Below are positions 24,398 through 38,156 of a DNA stretch of 64,000 bases, in pieces. The stretch's first letter is position 1; each line of letters starts with the position of its first letter. The translations under genes and the position numbers were made by a program. The notes below the pieces were generated by a model. The model worked only from the letters and a program-made list of their open reading frames with translations. It was not told the origin of the DNA and ran no database searches. This stretch comes from Paralichthys olivaceus (lineage: Eukaryota > Chordata > Actinopteri > Pleuronectiformes > Paralichthyidae), in NCBI RefSeq assembly GCF_024713975.1, contig NC_091105.1:18112439-18176438 (forward strand), given 5' to 3'.

Positions 24398-24545
24398 GTT
24401 TGGTTTGTTCATCCTGGGCTATAGAGACATGGCGGTGCAAACCTGCCAGACTTTATCCAATCACAAATCTGAGATCTAAAGCTCATTCTATGGTAACAAA
24501 GACACAATGTATGATACACTGATACAAACATGATTATCAAGATTT
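24398..24545 (+). repeat. old dispersed teleost repeat, 3' half
   Basis: The order GGTTTGTTCATCCTGGGCT, AGAGACATGGCGGTGCAA, GCTCATTCTATGGTAACAAA, GACACAATG matches a common fish repeat as I remember it. The copy at 51945-52109 appears to be the complementary 5' half of the same family, joined at a GTTTGTCCAG-like word. Confidence 0.55.
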
Positions 24546-27500
24546 GATTCCACTGGACCTTTTAAATAAAAATCCTGATAAAAAAATCACCTGTCTTTCG
24601 TCAGTTCAAAATGTTGGTAATTTAGTTTCTCTTATGAGCCTAATACGAACATTTAGTTTTGAAAGTCTAAAAGAAATCATAAATTAATATTTTGTGATAA
24701 AAATAAAAACTCATTTAAAAATATTTAAAAAACTGACATCAGTCCTATTATCTTGAGAAAACAACTGTTTAGTAACCTGTTATCAAAAAGACTCACACCG
24801 ATTAGATGAGAAATTTAAAATTTAAACTCAGTATTACAGATAAAAACAATGATCATGACCAAGGTCACGTCTGTACAACAAGAGAAGTTTTTTGATTGCA
24901 GATGATTACACAAACATTGCCACATTAAATATTTATTATTATATAATCAAGCATAGTTATTGTTAGTTATTAACCATTATTAAATAATTAGCTTTTTTAG
25001 GAACCATGCTAATATTTTAATATGAACAGTTTATTGTTTGTGCCTAAGAAATCCGTTCATTCAGGTTGAAAACAGGACTTTCACAGTATTGTTGTCTCTC
25101 TAACATCTGTAAACATTATGTCTTTATTGGATGATTCCATCAGACGGACATAACTTGCTCAACGTTGGCATGCTTTTTTTCCACACTCAGAAATTGTTTT
25201 CAGGATTTATTTACTCATGTCCCATAAAAAATAATTTGTTATCTTCACAGCCAGTGTTTCCGATAAATCAAATGTGGACGCTCTATAAAAAATTCAGGGA
25301 AAGAATTTTTAAGGCTACGTGTGTACTTTTATTTTCTCTCTTCTCTATACTGCAGTGTTTATTAATTGGCTCATCTATCGTAACATTAACAAGGTTTTAG
25401 ATGAAAAACTTGGAATGCTTTTGTTTTACAACCTCTGTCCATTACAGCCATGTTTAAAATAGTCTACTCTGCCCTGTTATGACCACATTTAATAGCAGTC
25501 TAGTTTATTTACTCCAAAGAAGTGAATGGAAATGTGCCCAGTTCACTTTAAATACATTTAACAATTACATTGGAATATGGCTAATGTCTGTCAAAGTTGT
25601 GTTTTAATGGAACAGTTCATCTCCTCAAAGCATTCATCGTCTACACCAATTGAAAAATATACTCATGAACTCAAGCCTGCACAATGCAATGTTAGTCTGT
25701 GTGCATAGCATGTTTCAGGTATTTTCCAAGTATCATTTAAGGCATAACTTCCTGTAATCAGCCCCTGCACAGAGAATGTTTATTACTACGCAAAGAGAAA
25801 TCAGCTGAAGGTGGAAAAATACATAAACTGCATAATGCAGACAAGATGAGAGCAATGCATTCCAGCTGTAACCAGTCTGTCTGTTCACAGGAGGGAACAG
25901 GAAAGTAGCATAAAATGTACATTGACAAAGGAATGTTAGATCTTAAATGAATATGACATCAGACATGCCTTATTATTATGTAATACATTTATGTTAATTA
26001 TTACCTGAAACACCATACCACCATTTTGGCATGTAGCTTATATCACAGAGGCATAGAGCGCCAGCCGACCGACTTCACCTCCCACCTCTCCTGTTTCATT
26101 AGCTTCTTGTTAGTAAATGATGCCATTGTTTAGATGTGAACAACCTGGCTAATGACAGAATATGACATTGTAAACCAACCACTGTTGAATGAAACAAACT
26201 TATCAGCTATAAAATCTGCTGTGTGCTACCACTCCCATGTGACAAGCTACTGGGGAGTTCTTGCCACATTCACATCTATGATGGTTGAATCCACAGCCAC
26301 ACAATCATAACACAATATGGTAAAATTCACTCTGGCTCACCACCCATCAAGTTAGGTTTCTGGTTTCACACACTCACGTCAGTATCACATGTTATTTTCT
26401 TTGCAATCACATTAGTAAACAAACACAACCAGTTATTTTTTTGTTAAAATCTTGTTTATATCTTGATTTTGACATATTTGTTTTGACATATCTTACATTC
26501 ACTGCAAACCAGCAGTGGCTTTTTTGTAAATTGACCGACAAAAACCTCGTCTGAAGTAATGGCACAGTATTTCAAATAATCTCCTTTCCTAACCATTATT
26601 CTTTTACCCCAATGGAATACGTCATGAGGTAAAGGAAAGATGTGAAGGAGAGGCTGGAGTTAGGAAAGGAGAATTACGGCACAGATAAAGTCTGACTTCA
26701 CTTTGCATTTAAAAAAACCCAAACTTAATTCATCACAGAAAATACGCACAGGCTGTAGGTATCTGTGCTGTGCGCTGACAGATATAATAAAAGTTCAGTT
26801 GAAAACAGAAGGACACGTCCTGAGAATAATGTGAGGGATGTGAAGAAAACCTTATACTGTAAGTGAAGAAAAAAATATCACGTGTCCATTCCACAGTCAG
26901 GAGGCTGAAATAACTTTTATCTTTTTATTTAGTTGTGATGATGATGTAAACTTTATAGAATAAAACAGCTGTTCTGTTTTAATATTTACGTGGCTGTGTC
27001 CAGGTGCAACTACGAGGTTGTGTCACTTTAAATGTTGCTGCCGCGAGGAGTAGTGGGGCAGCATTTTCTCCTCATCTTTCATCAAGTTGTTTCCTGTGTT
27101 ACAGGAGATCATTTAGGAAGCACTGAAGCTCCTTTCCTTATCATTTAGAGAATCGAACAGCTCTTATTATGGTGGCTGCTGAAATACGTCAGGGTTATTT
27201 CACTCTAAGCAAAACAGACTATTTGAATGCACCCATGATCTGCTCACATGCTTTTACTGTCCTTCCCATCTGCCACTAGGTGCAAGCTCACCTGGCTTTT
27301 AAAGAGAACTGGACATGGCTTTCTGCTTGGTTTACTGCATGTTACACCCGAAACATACCCATGATTAATTAAGAGTCTTGAACCAAGTTCCTGGCACAGC
27401 AACCTTGTTATCTGCCATTTAACTCAAAAAAGAGGATTTGGACTTGTGCTGGAATTTGCTTACTTAAGACCATGAGCTTAGATTGTTAAAATAGAAGTAG

Positions 27501-28605
27501 AGGTTATATAGTACAATCACTGGCAATATACTGCAGAAAACAGAGGCAAGTCAGAGCTCCACTGAAGAATCTGAATCATATAATCAATTTTATTTCAGGT
27601 AAAACAACATTAAACAACATTTACAGAAGGACATTACATCTTCCATAATAACATTACATACAGGTTGTACCAAATAATGCAACAGCTATTCTACTGTATA
27701 ATATATTGTTTCAGTTGATGAAGTGACTGTCACTTCTGTTTTCCAAACCACATGTCAAAATGGTGTATTTTTCAGTGCAGCATACAAGAAGAAAAATTAA
27801 AAGTGAGAGAAGCTTTGTTAAAACATAAATTCATTGTTCAGCACAGCGAGGACGAACGCTGGATTTTTTTCAACCGAACCAACGCCACTTGTATCCACAT
27901 GATAAAGGATGCCAAAAATATCTCATATTTATATTCATCATATATGTATATCCATATACGACTTCTCTTTGATAGCAGTAAGAGGACATTTGCAACCCTG
28001 TATACAAACATGATGGAAGCATCTCTGTTTCACTTCAGTGTGTCATTGCTTCTTTAATCTCCACCTTCGACATTTGTATTGATTTTCTAATGTCTCATCT
28101 CACAGTGCTAAATGTGCAATGTCACACAGTCTTTCCCTTCGCTGGACTTTATCTGAAATACATGAGGAGCATTTAAGTTTGAACAGAGGGCCTTCAGGAA
28201 CTCTGCCCACTCAGGAGTCCAAAGTTTTACACAAGACTGCAGGCTGCCAAAGCTCCACAGAAGTAAGAGTGTCATTGGGGGGTTGTTGGGGGCGCACCAA
28301 AAATAATTATTCAGTTGCTAATACTGTCTGCAATCCCTTAAAGCCACGTAAGGCTGGGTACAGTTCGATGGTTTTCAGTGTGTACTGTCACGCTGCTTTA
28401 CTGGCATTACCCACCACCTCTCCTCCCCCACCCCTTTTTTTGCGCTGCACAATCACAGCCTGGGGACGACAATGGAAATCCACGAGATAAATTCAAGAAC
28501 AGCATTTCTACAAGCTCTCCTCAATCTGTGGTAAAGGTTCAAAACTGGAGAGGGGCTGGTTAGGTCTGCCTCAGGCGAAGCAAAGGGTGTATATATGTTG
28601 TATAT

Positions 28606-28640
28606 ACAGTGGGCTTCAAATATTTGAGACCAGGAAAAAG
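28606..28640 (+). repeat. possible DNA-transposon terminal fragment
   Basis: TATACAGTGGGCTTCAAATA followed by TTTGAGACCA recalls fish Tc1-like outer ends starting CAGTGG after TA. No partner end was seen within the following kilobases. Confidence 0.3.
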
Positions 28641-29625
28641 TATATATATATATAATTTTATTATTAAGGGCAAAGGAAGTGCATAAAAGTGACATACAGG
28701 CTGGAATGTAAGGGCTAAGTGATTTATCTTTAAAGTGCATTTTCAAAACACTATTGGGGAGAATTTATCCCATAATTATTCATTTTTGCCCCAAAGCCGC
28801 TGCTCTCTGTGGTAAAAAAATAAGCTGGACTGGCCCACATTTATGATAATATGCGCTTTAAAACTCCAATTGTTTATCTTTGCTTTTCCTACTTTAAAAG
28901 ATAAGTTACTCAGGGTAAGAGTTAGGATAGAGGACAAAATCCACAGTCCTTGTTCTGTGACAAATGCATTCAAAAGATTAGTCAAATTTAATATTCAGTA
29001 GCCACGTTTTCATCCTATGGTTATTTTGAAAATCAGCACAACCAGAGTTCAAACCAGATCAAGAACAGTTGGTGGTAACAACTCTTCAGTGCGGTGCTGT
29101 TGATTCCACCCCAAACTCTGGAAAAGCATGAGGAAAGTACGATGGAAGTATGACATTTATGTTTCTTTCATGTAGTAATTTAGTTACTGTGTGCCACTCA
29201 GATGTTACCAAATAAGCAGTAGCATGAGAATTTAAAATCAGATCAAGTTATTTAAGACACCACAGGGCAGAGAGGAAACAAAGAACATCTTATCACAGTT
29301 CAGTTTTTTAAAGCTAATATGACTGCCTGCTCTCAGCCCCTGCAACAGAACAACATGGGCACCCCATCACAGCACCTCATACATTCCAATTCAACTTATA
29401 CACAGGTGAGTAACATTTCTATTCAACAAACTCAGACTGCTGGAGCCTCATCTTAGCTACAGCTGAACTTTGGAATGTATTTTGGCACAGACCTAGGCTT
29501 GTAGATTTCACATCTCTATATCACAGAAGAAGAGGGATGGAATTATGTGATGTGTTGAGACGGACAAGTTAAAATCAGAACCCTAACCCTTAATGTGACA
29601 ACTTGCAAAACCAATACCAGCTGGA

Positions 29626-29655
29626 GGGGGGAGGGGGGTTGTGGGGGAGGGGGGG
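29626..29655 (+). other. strong G-quadruplex motif
   Basis: Four G-runs of 6, 6, 5 and 7 are separated by loops of 1, 4 and 1 bases (A, TTGT, A). This satisfies the standard four-run rule with short loops. It sits 7.4 kb upstream of the Frizzled ATG. Confidence 0.85.
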
Positions 29656-29733
29656 TTATACTGTACTGTAGCTGATAGGACAATGTAGGTGAAGGTAGTT
29701 TATCCAAGCAGGCAAGACATCTATATTATAATA

Positions 29734-29780
29734 GTGTGTGTTTGTGTGTGTGTGTGTGTGCGTGCATGCGTACACATGTG
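29734..29780. repeat. (GT)n and alternating purine-pyrimidine tract
   Basis: A GT run passes into GCGTGCATGCGTACACATGT, so alternation continues beyond the microsatellite. The tract is Z-DNA-prone and lies about 80 bp from the G-quadruplex motif. Confidence 0.85.
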
Positions 29781-30515
29781 TATTTAAGAGGACATGGAGT
29801 GACATGACAAGTATCCACAGTTTCCAATTCTCCATTGCCTCCCATTTGCAGCCTCATCTCTCCACCTAATCAGCAGCGTAGGGCCAATATTGGTGTTTCA
29901 GTCAATATCAATCTGATTGATAAAGAGGAAGCCATTGAATTGATAGTACTTCACAATTATTACCATATGTCTAAGCTGTAATATTCAGATATATTCACAC
30001 AAAACAGCAAAAGAAAGATCAGAAACAGTATAAACATCTTTGTAGCTGACACAAGGTTAGACCTTCATTGTAGCGCCATAAAAAGTTTAAAAACACTGAG
30101 AAGATGATGGATGTTGAGGGGCACACATATGGGGGAACACCCTGCATGGGAGCACATGTTGGTGATGGAGGGACTGATCAAAGTTACTCACTACCCATAC
30201 TGCACATACACACCACCGATAGCGCTCACCCGTGCATTTGCCTAATTTATCAGTAAAGCACCAGTTCAATATAACATTTACTCATGAGCTGGACGAAGGG
30301 TTGCAGTTATTGACAAAGATCGTCTGTTTCTGGCAGAATATTGCAGATCTTTTGATGGTATCACATAAAGTGAAGGGGAGGATTGTCGTGGGCCAAATCA
30401 AACAACGTGCCGCACAGCCTATTGCCTTGGTGTTTTACAGTTTGTACATTAGCTCATTTACATGGATGGAAGCACCAATGCTTTGCTATTGCCCATGTTT
30501 AATACACTCACAAGG

Positions 30516-30540
30516 ACACACACACACACACACACACACG
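30516..30540. repeat. (CA)n microsatellite
   Basis: This is an uninterrupted CA run of about 24 bp. Confidence 0.9.
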
Positions 30541-31817
30541 TCTCTATCAGACGCACACACTTGCAGCTGTTGTCCATTACGGTATTGCGTCTATAGCCTA
30601 TATTCTTACATATATAGGTTGGTGCAGTCCCTGTTATGTGTGCACCATCAACATCTCCTCCAGAGAGCATTAATGTTGGAGCGGCTTTTCAGTTGCAACA
30701 CAAAACTCATATCAGCCAGATGCGGTTCTATCATGGAGGTCCATTGGAAATTTAAAGGAGAAATTGTATTACTTATGTTTTTACAAGCAGGTTCTCACTT
30801 GTGTCCTTTGATTCTGATCGAATTAACATTTTAGTACCATTATCGATTCATATTGAGAAATAATAAATCCACATGATCAAATTGTCCATTGTAAGGTACT
30901 TAAACTTAACTTAAATTTGACCTGTCTACACCCACTTTTTAGTCCAGCACCTCAATCTCAGCATTTTCAAAACTGATGAGAACAATGGTGAAAACGATGA
31001 AGACTGTAAAAATGCATTAACTATCCAGATATGAGACCTTGATCCACTCAGCTTGGTAAATAAGGACAGAGAAATAGCTGAAGATTCCTACAACTAACTT
31101 TTTTACGACTACTAGATGTGCATGTTAGCGTTTAAATCTGAGTGATACTAAAACGATGACCTGACAAATCCCACAGTTAGCTTGCTTATCTAGCATTTTG
31201 TTAATGAAAAAATCAATCGGCCACATGAAGCAGTCTTTAAAACACAAGTTCAACCTTAAAAGCAGATGCAAATCACCCATGTCACAACTGCTGGGTAACC
31301 AAGTTATACATTTACAGCTGCTTTCAGGTATCAAAGAACCATGGACCTCCAATATGGCTGCCAGAGGATGTGTTCCACCACCGGAGAGCCCTCCACTATT
31401 ATTTTAACTCCAGCTTTTCCACTCATTAGAGATTAGATTAGAAAAGAGGAAACCAAACAATTTTCTTTCAATCTATGAAATGTTTTTTCAAGATTCATTT
31501 TTGCTCATATGCATGTCTCTGATATGTGTTTGTCATGTTTTGTGTCCTGGCAGAGCGGTTTAATGGTGAGGAGATGAAACAATATTAAAACTGTCCATTG
31601 TATAGTTTCTAGATGAGTATATCATACGTACAAATATACATTCTTAAATAGGAGGCTAGTTACAAACACAAAACACAATATGTACCATGTGCTTATACTG
31701 TGACAATGATATATGAGTTATTGGAGCCTTATAAAAAGTAAACAAAATTTGCAAATGATAGACTGAAATCTTACCGTTCATAATGCAATCATGCATTCAT
31801 ATCTTCTCAATTTCCTT

Positions 31818-31880
31818 CTTTCTCTCTCTCTGTCTCTCTCGCTCTCTCACACACACAAACATACAAACACACACACACAT
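31818..31880. repeat. compound CT then CA microsatellite
   Basis: A CT-rich stretch passes into a CA-rich stretch with AAACATACAAA interruptions. Confidence 0.9.
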
Positions 31881-32391
31881 TGTGAAGGTAATAAATAAAG
31901 AGAACTGGGGCTCTTTCATTCATCTGGATCCTCGATCTCAGCATCTTCAGGTGTTTTTAAACCAGCAACCTGAAACACAGAAAAGAGAAAAACCCAATCT
32001 GTTATTAAAACATTCAACATTGTAAAAAGTACACAGAATTAGTGCACGCTGGAAATCAGCAGTTAAGGTTTTGGTTTATTAGTGAGACAAAAAAATGATT
32101 TTATGATGCACTGGCCGATTAAACGATTTTACTGCTGATTTCTGACGGTCTGACTCATGACTGGTGTCGTCACATGACAAATATTTCAGCTGACTTTTCA
32201 ATTTTTTATTTTTAACTCAGGCTGATCTTTGTCTTGGCCACTGGTCTCTCATGTTCCTGTCAGAAGTTGCAGCCGAGACCAGTAAAATATTTTGTGCTTT
32301 TAAATGTAACTGCTTGAAGATTCAGTCATGAAACGTACTTTTGATTTACATTAGATATATTAACTATATAAACAGTAAATAAACAATTACT

Positions 32392-32610
32392 CCACCACAG
32401 TGCACTATCAAACATTGTACTTTTTACTCCACTACATTTACTTGATAACTTCAGTTGCAATTTCCAGATTCACATCAATAAAAAATATACACAATGATAA
32501 TAATAAGCAATTCACAAGCTACCGATAATTACAGTCAAATGATACACATTATACCAAAGGGCTTCTGCCTGTGGTGTTACTGTTTTCAGTAAAAGTACAC
32601 AGAGATGCTT
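32392..32610 (-). repeat. possible diverged teleost repeat
   Basis: GTACTTTTTACTCCACTACA then TTTACTTGATAACTTCAGTT, with a later CAGTAAAAGTACAC, recalls a very common fish repeat (ACTTTTACTCCACTACATTT). It is AT-rich and its edges are uncertain. Confidence 0.45.
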
Positions 32611-32924
32611 CATACCAAAGATAGAAGGATTGGGGAGTTAAAAAAATTTGCAAGAAAGTGGAAGATGGGCAAGAGTAAATTGAATATTAGGAGGAGGAGG
32701 GGGGGATTAAAAGATTGAAAGGGAAAGACTTGGGGATGTCGAGCAAGAGAGAGTAGAGGACTGGGAGGTGCAGAGAGCACAGCACAGAGGAACAAGGGGA
32801 GGCGTGAGCAGAGAAAGAGGAGGAGTAAAGGATGAAGGAGGGAGCTGTGGATTGATTAATAATGCATTCCTCTGTCAGGTCCCTCTCCACCCTGACTTTC
32901 CTCTTTGCTGCTTCACATTCTCTT

Positions 32925-32925
32925 G

Positions 32926-32953
<28 letters not shown>
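32925..32953. repeat. (CT)n microsatellite
   Basis: This is an uninterrupted CT run of about 28 bp. Confidence 0.95.
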
Positions 32954-32957
<4 letters not shown>

Positions 32958-34637
32958 CGTTTGCCCAGCCTTGGGAAGAGAGTTCCCAGTGCAAACAGGC
33001 CTGTTTATGCTGGGATGTGTATGTTTACATCATGTTAATCTGCTGCTGCTGTAGCTATCTGACTCCAGGCATACACTACGTGTCTGTGTGTCCACTCATG
33101 TACAGTGTCTCTATGCTAATAGTAAATACAGGGAACATTAACCCCCATGTAAATGTGTGAAGGTCTATGGACAGATGATTAGGGAGGATTCTATAGTTGA
33201 ATTAAGGCAGTTGGCTGGTGAGATAAAGATGGAGACAGGTTATGGCAGAATCTTAAAGGGATTATGTATTTTAGATCTGCGGCACGACTGGAATTAAGAC
33301 TTTGTTTTGCAAGTCAAAAGAAAGTCTGAGGTCCAGGATCAGGCCCAAATTCTAATCTGGAGTTTCAACCACAAGTCAGTATTTGTCTGTGCTGGCATGT
33401 TTCAAAGTGTATTTGTTTTATATACTTCTATTTTTCATATAGAATGTACATTCTGTTCGCATTACAGTAACCTGTATGATTTCCTACACTCTTTTTTTCA
33501 ATGCAGGACAACACCAACTTCACTTAATATCATTATATATAACCTCATTAGAACTCAGCAGTCCAATTGAAGGTCAGTGAAGCAGAGTAGTACTGTCATC
33601 TCCTAAATCCACTGTCATACACTCTATAAGTCAACAGGCATGTCATTGTTTTATCAGGGATCTGGTGTAACAGATGTACGCATCCTTGGGCTCAAAGACC
33701 GCCGAATAATTGCAAAGCAGATGGAGCTGGTGGGTGGGTTTTGTGGGGAGGATTTAGCAGGCGTGGCCAGCTGCTGGCTGTCCTTTGACAGAGACACCCT
33801 CCCCTCAAAGTGAAATCCCTAAGATGCTCTGTATTAAGAAAGGCAACACTAAAGAAAAACTAAATTAACAATAAAAAACCATAATAATTTACAGAAAGAC
33901 GTGTTATTCTTACTTTCTGCTCCAGTATGATTTTTTGTTTTCCACATGAACTTGATTCTCATCACCTATTGTGGCAAGAATTTATAATAATGCAGATTAA
34001 CTTAAATTTAAGACTGAAGAGCACAAAGGTGTTATTGAATTAGCTTTATTCATAAGTCTCCTCACTACAGGCCTTTATGCTGATGCTGTATTTTGTTTCT
34101 TTATCTAAAAATGAATAGAATCATTCTTATTATTTTGCCATTTATATGAACAGTATTAGATGCTCCATGTACACATTTATGGGAAAGATTTCCTATTCAG
34201 TAAAACCACTGTTTGAGTCTTCTAGTCCCTGCTACTACCACTACTGTATTTTTCTTTTGCATTTTTAAATCCTTTAACTTCAGGGAATGGGATGTGTGTG
34301 AATCCTGTGTTCCTGAATTTATAGTTCAGTTGTATATTTGATGATTTTGCCTTAAAATCAAAGAACATTGATTAGCCTACTAACATGCAAAACAACACAA
34401 GTTACTACTATGTGCCATCAAAGCATTTTTTAGTGTATTGACAAAGTTATTTGATTGAAATGTACGGATTTATTGTGATTGGCTTTTTTTCTATCATTAA
34501 TGTATTACTCAATAACAAAATTAGCAACCGATTTTATAACTTAACATGTCCTTTGTAACATCAGCCCAACCCCAGTATCTGTATATACAATGAACTTAAA
34601 TAAAAGGTCATAGTGAAATTCTGCTGTCCACAACAGT

Positions 34638-34672
34638 CCCCCCCCCCCACACACACACCACCACCACCACCA
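34638..34672. repeat. C-run, (CA)n and (CCA)n compound tract
   Basis: About 11 Cs are followed by a CA run and five CCA/ACC units. Confidence 0.9.
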
Positions 34673-36944
34673 TTTTCTATAATTAATCATGTCTTTTTTT
34701 AAGCACGCACTCAAATGCACAACTTCCCTGATTTCTGATTTATTTATTAAGAGCTATTGCTATCAGGGAGCAGCACTTGTGGAAACTTTAATAAACCCCA
34801 GATGGGCAGCATCAAATCATAACATACTGTTGATTTTCTGGAGCAACTTGGTTTTCAAAAAAAAAGTGAAGTCCAGGCTCAGGCATTTGCAGCATGTCTT
34901 TACTCAGCTTTTTCAAACCGGCCTGACCGAATCAAGACTGAAAATCTCTACATCGCAACCGTTCAGGGTCAGAGGCCATGACCGGGGTCGGAGGTCTGAC
35001 CGCTGTCACTGCAGGGAGGTCCCCCTTTGTCTGATCTTGTTTAATGAACTGAGTCAGTCAACCCTTAAATATCCCTCATGGAAAACTCTGAACTGGGAGG
35101 GTAGTGATGGTTCAATAAGCTGCTTTCTGACACCTCTGTCTAAGTATGTGCATGTGCAACTGACAATGAATAAGGTTTGATTTAGTATTTGATGTGGGTA
35201 ATTACAGTTTAGGATTTGGAATGATTTTAAAATAAAGATACTTTTCTGTATTTTTATTTTGAAATGTCTGGAACCTGACTTATTAATGGTTTCCAGTGAT
35301 GTTTAGAAGAATGTGAGCAAGTCTGTGTTGAGCTGCTGCGTGTACAACAAATAAACACTCCACTGTCTCCACAGTATATTTATAGTAAACACAATCAGGG
35401 AGGGAGAGACAGTAAATGCTTCTGTTAACAGTTAACAGGTGAGAATGTTCAGTGGTCACTGCACATGGTCGCACATGGTGCACACAGTGATTTTCTGCAG
35501 CTTGTTTGCTGTATTGACTTTTCCAGTCTCAAACACGACATATCTGCCTTTTAACATAAGTTTTACACAGCCGTGGCTTACCACTGCATTAATCAACGTT
35601 TTTATATTTTTACAACATCCTGCTCATGAGCATACTGCATCTTCAAATACAGTTAAACTCACTGGACCTTGAATGTCCAGCATCAACCAGCACACAGACT
35701 CAGTTAAAGAGAAGATGGAGACCATGTTGAATCACCTAGAAGAGGAAGAGTCAAGGTTAACCTCTACAGCATGTTTCCCAGGAGTTGGTGGGGAGCAAAA
35801 TGGAGCAAAAAGAAGACTCAGTATTGGACTAGTCTGTTTCAACAACTTCCACGTAAGGCTCTCGTTGCCCTGTGTCTATCGGATGCCTTTACAAACATAT
35901 TAACAAACTAATAAGATAAAACCATGGCAGATGTGTTACATAAAAAAACAATAATGCTGCTTTGAACATATCTATGTTTTGCCTACAACTATATGGACCT
36001 GACATGGAAATTACTCTATGAATAGATTCTGCATTTAAATATTTAGAATCTAAAGGTCAGGGACAAGATTTTGGGTGTGGAGGAACTTTTCATTTCTCAT
36101 TTGAATCATGTTTGAATAGGCTTGCATGCAGGTAAACAGTCCATGTGTGGAGCAAAAGAGACGGAACACAATGACCCAAATGCTTCAGCTCTTTAATTTA
36201 TCGGCATTCATATGCAGATAGTTGTTAATAGAGATTAGCCAAGATGTGATCTGGACTTAAAACACCCTCAATCACTGGAAAAACATTCATCACGTGTGGA
36301 TCTGTCAGACTGTGATTAGTGAACGGAGGACGAAGCTCTAAACTACAGGCCGATGTCCCCAGAGACTAACTCATCATCAGACAATAGCCAATGGGCTCAG
36401 AGATTGGCCAATTACACAACTAAGAACAAATCTGGTTTAGCAATAAATTGACGCGGAAGGTTATCTGAGATATAAAAAACCAAATACAAATGGATGACCC
36501 AAAGCAGACAGATGCCTTCGGGTCACTCCTGATTTCGCTGTAGCAAGACAAAGCAGAATGAACAGGAGGGTTTGGGGTGAAGTAGTGTGCTGGGCAGCAC
36601 CTCGGGGGCCTCCTGCTACATGAACAACAGATTCCACAGAGGCTCTGCCTGTTGAGCCACACTTTGCTTCTTTAGCTGGGAAAGTTGTTTTAGCTTCATG
36701 CTCATGGCTTACAGCGCCAACACACCAAAGTGGATAGGAATAAAAATCAAAGTCCTCCCCCTGTGTCTGTGCCTCTGTGTTCCAGACCCAGTTGGTAGGA
36801 AAAAAGGGAAAATGAACACTCAGCTCCACAGCTTGCAGACTTGCCAGTTCTCTCTGCTCTAACACAAACACTTTCTTCTTGGTTTTTCGTGCCTAAGTTG
36901 TCTGGGCCAACGTTACTGAATATTAGCCTTTAAAGCATGCATAG

Positions 36945-36962
36945 ACACACACACACACACAC
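36945..36962. repeat. short (CA)n run
   Basis: This is an uninterrupted CA run of about 18 bp. Confidence 0.9.
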
Positions 36963-38055
36963 GTTGGTACCACAGACAGCCTACTCTACAGTGTGCTGCA
37001 CATTCATGTGTTTCCTATTACCCCATGTCCTGGCAGCACACTCTCTGTTCCATTTCTCCAGAATCAGCAGTTAATAACTGGAATCACATCACCGAACAAA
37101 TTCTGCACCACCACAGAATCCCTGCACATTCACAACTATATGTTCAACATTCAAACACTAGTTAACAAGTGGTAGATCCAGAGACTCTCTGCTCAGACAG
37201 ATGGCCTTTGAACACATTACGGGACATTGTGGACGAGATTTTCTACTGAGATGGTTGAAACGACGAAGGGCATCCAATGAAAGTTTTGAAAGTAGCATCG
37301 GTGCGTATTTTCCTTAGAAACACATTTGTATTGCTGGTTGGAGGAGGTTCTTAAAAGGCAGTTAGACCACAATGGCACATTAAACCCAGGACACTGATAT
37401 GTGACACTATGACCCAGTTAAAATGCAAGGTAAGTTAATATGTCCCTAAAGTGCAGCTACAGCGAAATCACCACCACTCCACAGCTCAGCTTGTGTTCTG
37501 CTGTATGTGGTGCTGTGGTCATGAGTGTGGGTCAGAGAATGGAAAATGCAAACATCCACATTGGCTGGGGTTTGCCAGGTTCCCATTCCATTAAGCCTTG
37601 TTTGGGGGTCATGTTTTTCTTGTCTGGAGCCTGGATGACTTTCCCTACACAGGAGTTTATGTAAGGTGATGGAAACAGTGAGAGGAGGGTGGAGGACGCA
37701 GATCGGAATGTGACAGGGGAAGGAAAATAAAGGGGAAAAAGCTGGGTGAGTGCATTTGTCACATAAGAGGCTGAAGTATGGCTGATAGATTTTAAAGCGG
37801 AGAGGAGAAGCAGATGATTTGTAGAAGTCCAGATTGTATAGGAAGCCAGTGCTTGGTATACACAGCGGGGGTCTCACTGTTACTGCCTCTCACGCTGTAA
37901 ACCCGTGTAAGTACACTCAGCATACATTAAATATTTGTGTTCACAGTCACAGTTCAATGGAAAATTACAAATTGTGTTCATTTCTCAATAAAAAATCATG
38001 CCATTGTTAAGGAAAAGTGGAAAGAAATTGTTGGGGCTTTTAAAAATGTCCCATT

Positions 38056-38156
38056 TTCCAAATAGTGTCATGACCTCCACAGTTTCCATGTTCCATGGAA
38101 TACCACTAACAAATGGAAGCTAAAGGAAACTGTGGAGGTCACGACACTATTTGGAA
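38056..38156. repeat. long inverted repeat (32-bp arms, one mismatch)
   Basis: Bases 38056-38087 pair with 38125-38156 over 32 positions with a single mismatch (A38070 against C38142). The loop is 37 bases and contains a further palindrome, TTCCATGGAA (38091-38100). No target-site duplication or known repeat end was seen. It may be the remnant of a foldback/MITE element or the template of a structured RNA. Confidence 0.9.

Larger units (their letters stand above)
24546..34900. other. gene desert, upstream of the Frizzled gene (part 1)
   Basis: No open frame here resembles a known protein. The longest (30232-30834, 200 codons) runs through a CA repeat and looks like chance. The content recognised is simple repeats, a G-quadruplex motif (29626), a possible transposon end (28606) and a diverged repeat (32392). 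The segment 33660-33800 is of moderate complexity without simple repeats and might be conserved. Confidence 0.5.

Noticed and set aside
29579..29592. Telomere-like AACCCTAACCCTTA
   Set aside because: Only two units are present, which is readily explained by chance.
30232..30834. 200-codon open frame
   Set aside because: It crosses a CA microsatellite, has no recognisable domain and no splice or promoter context.
36461..36871. 136-codon minus open frame
   Set aside because: It has no domain, and its composition matches the surrounding non-coding DNA.
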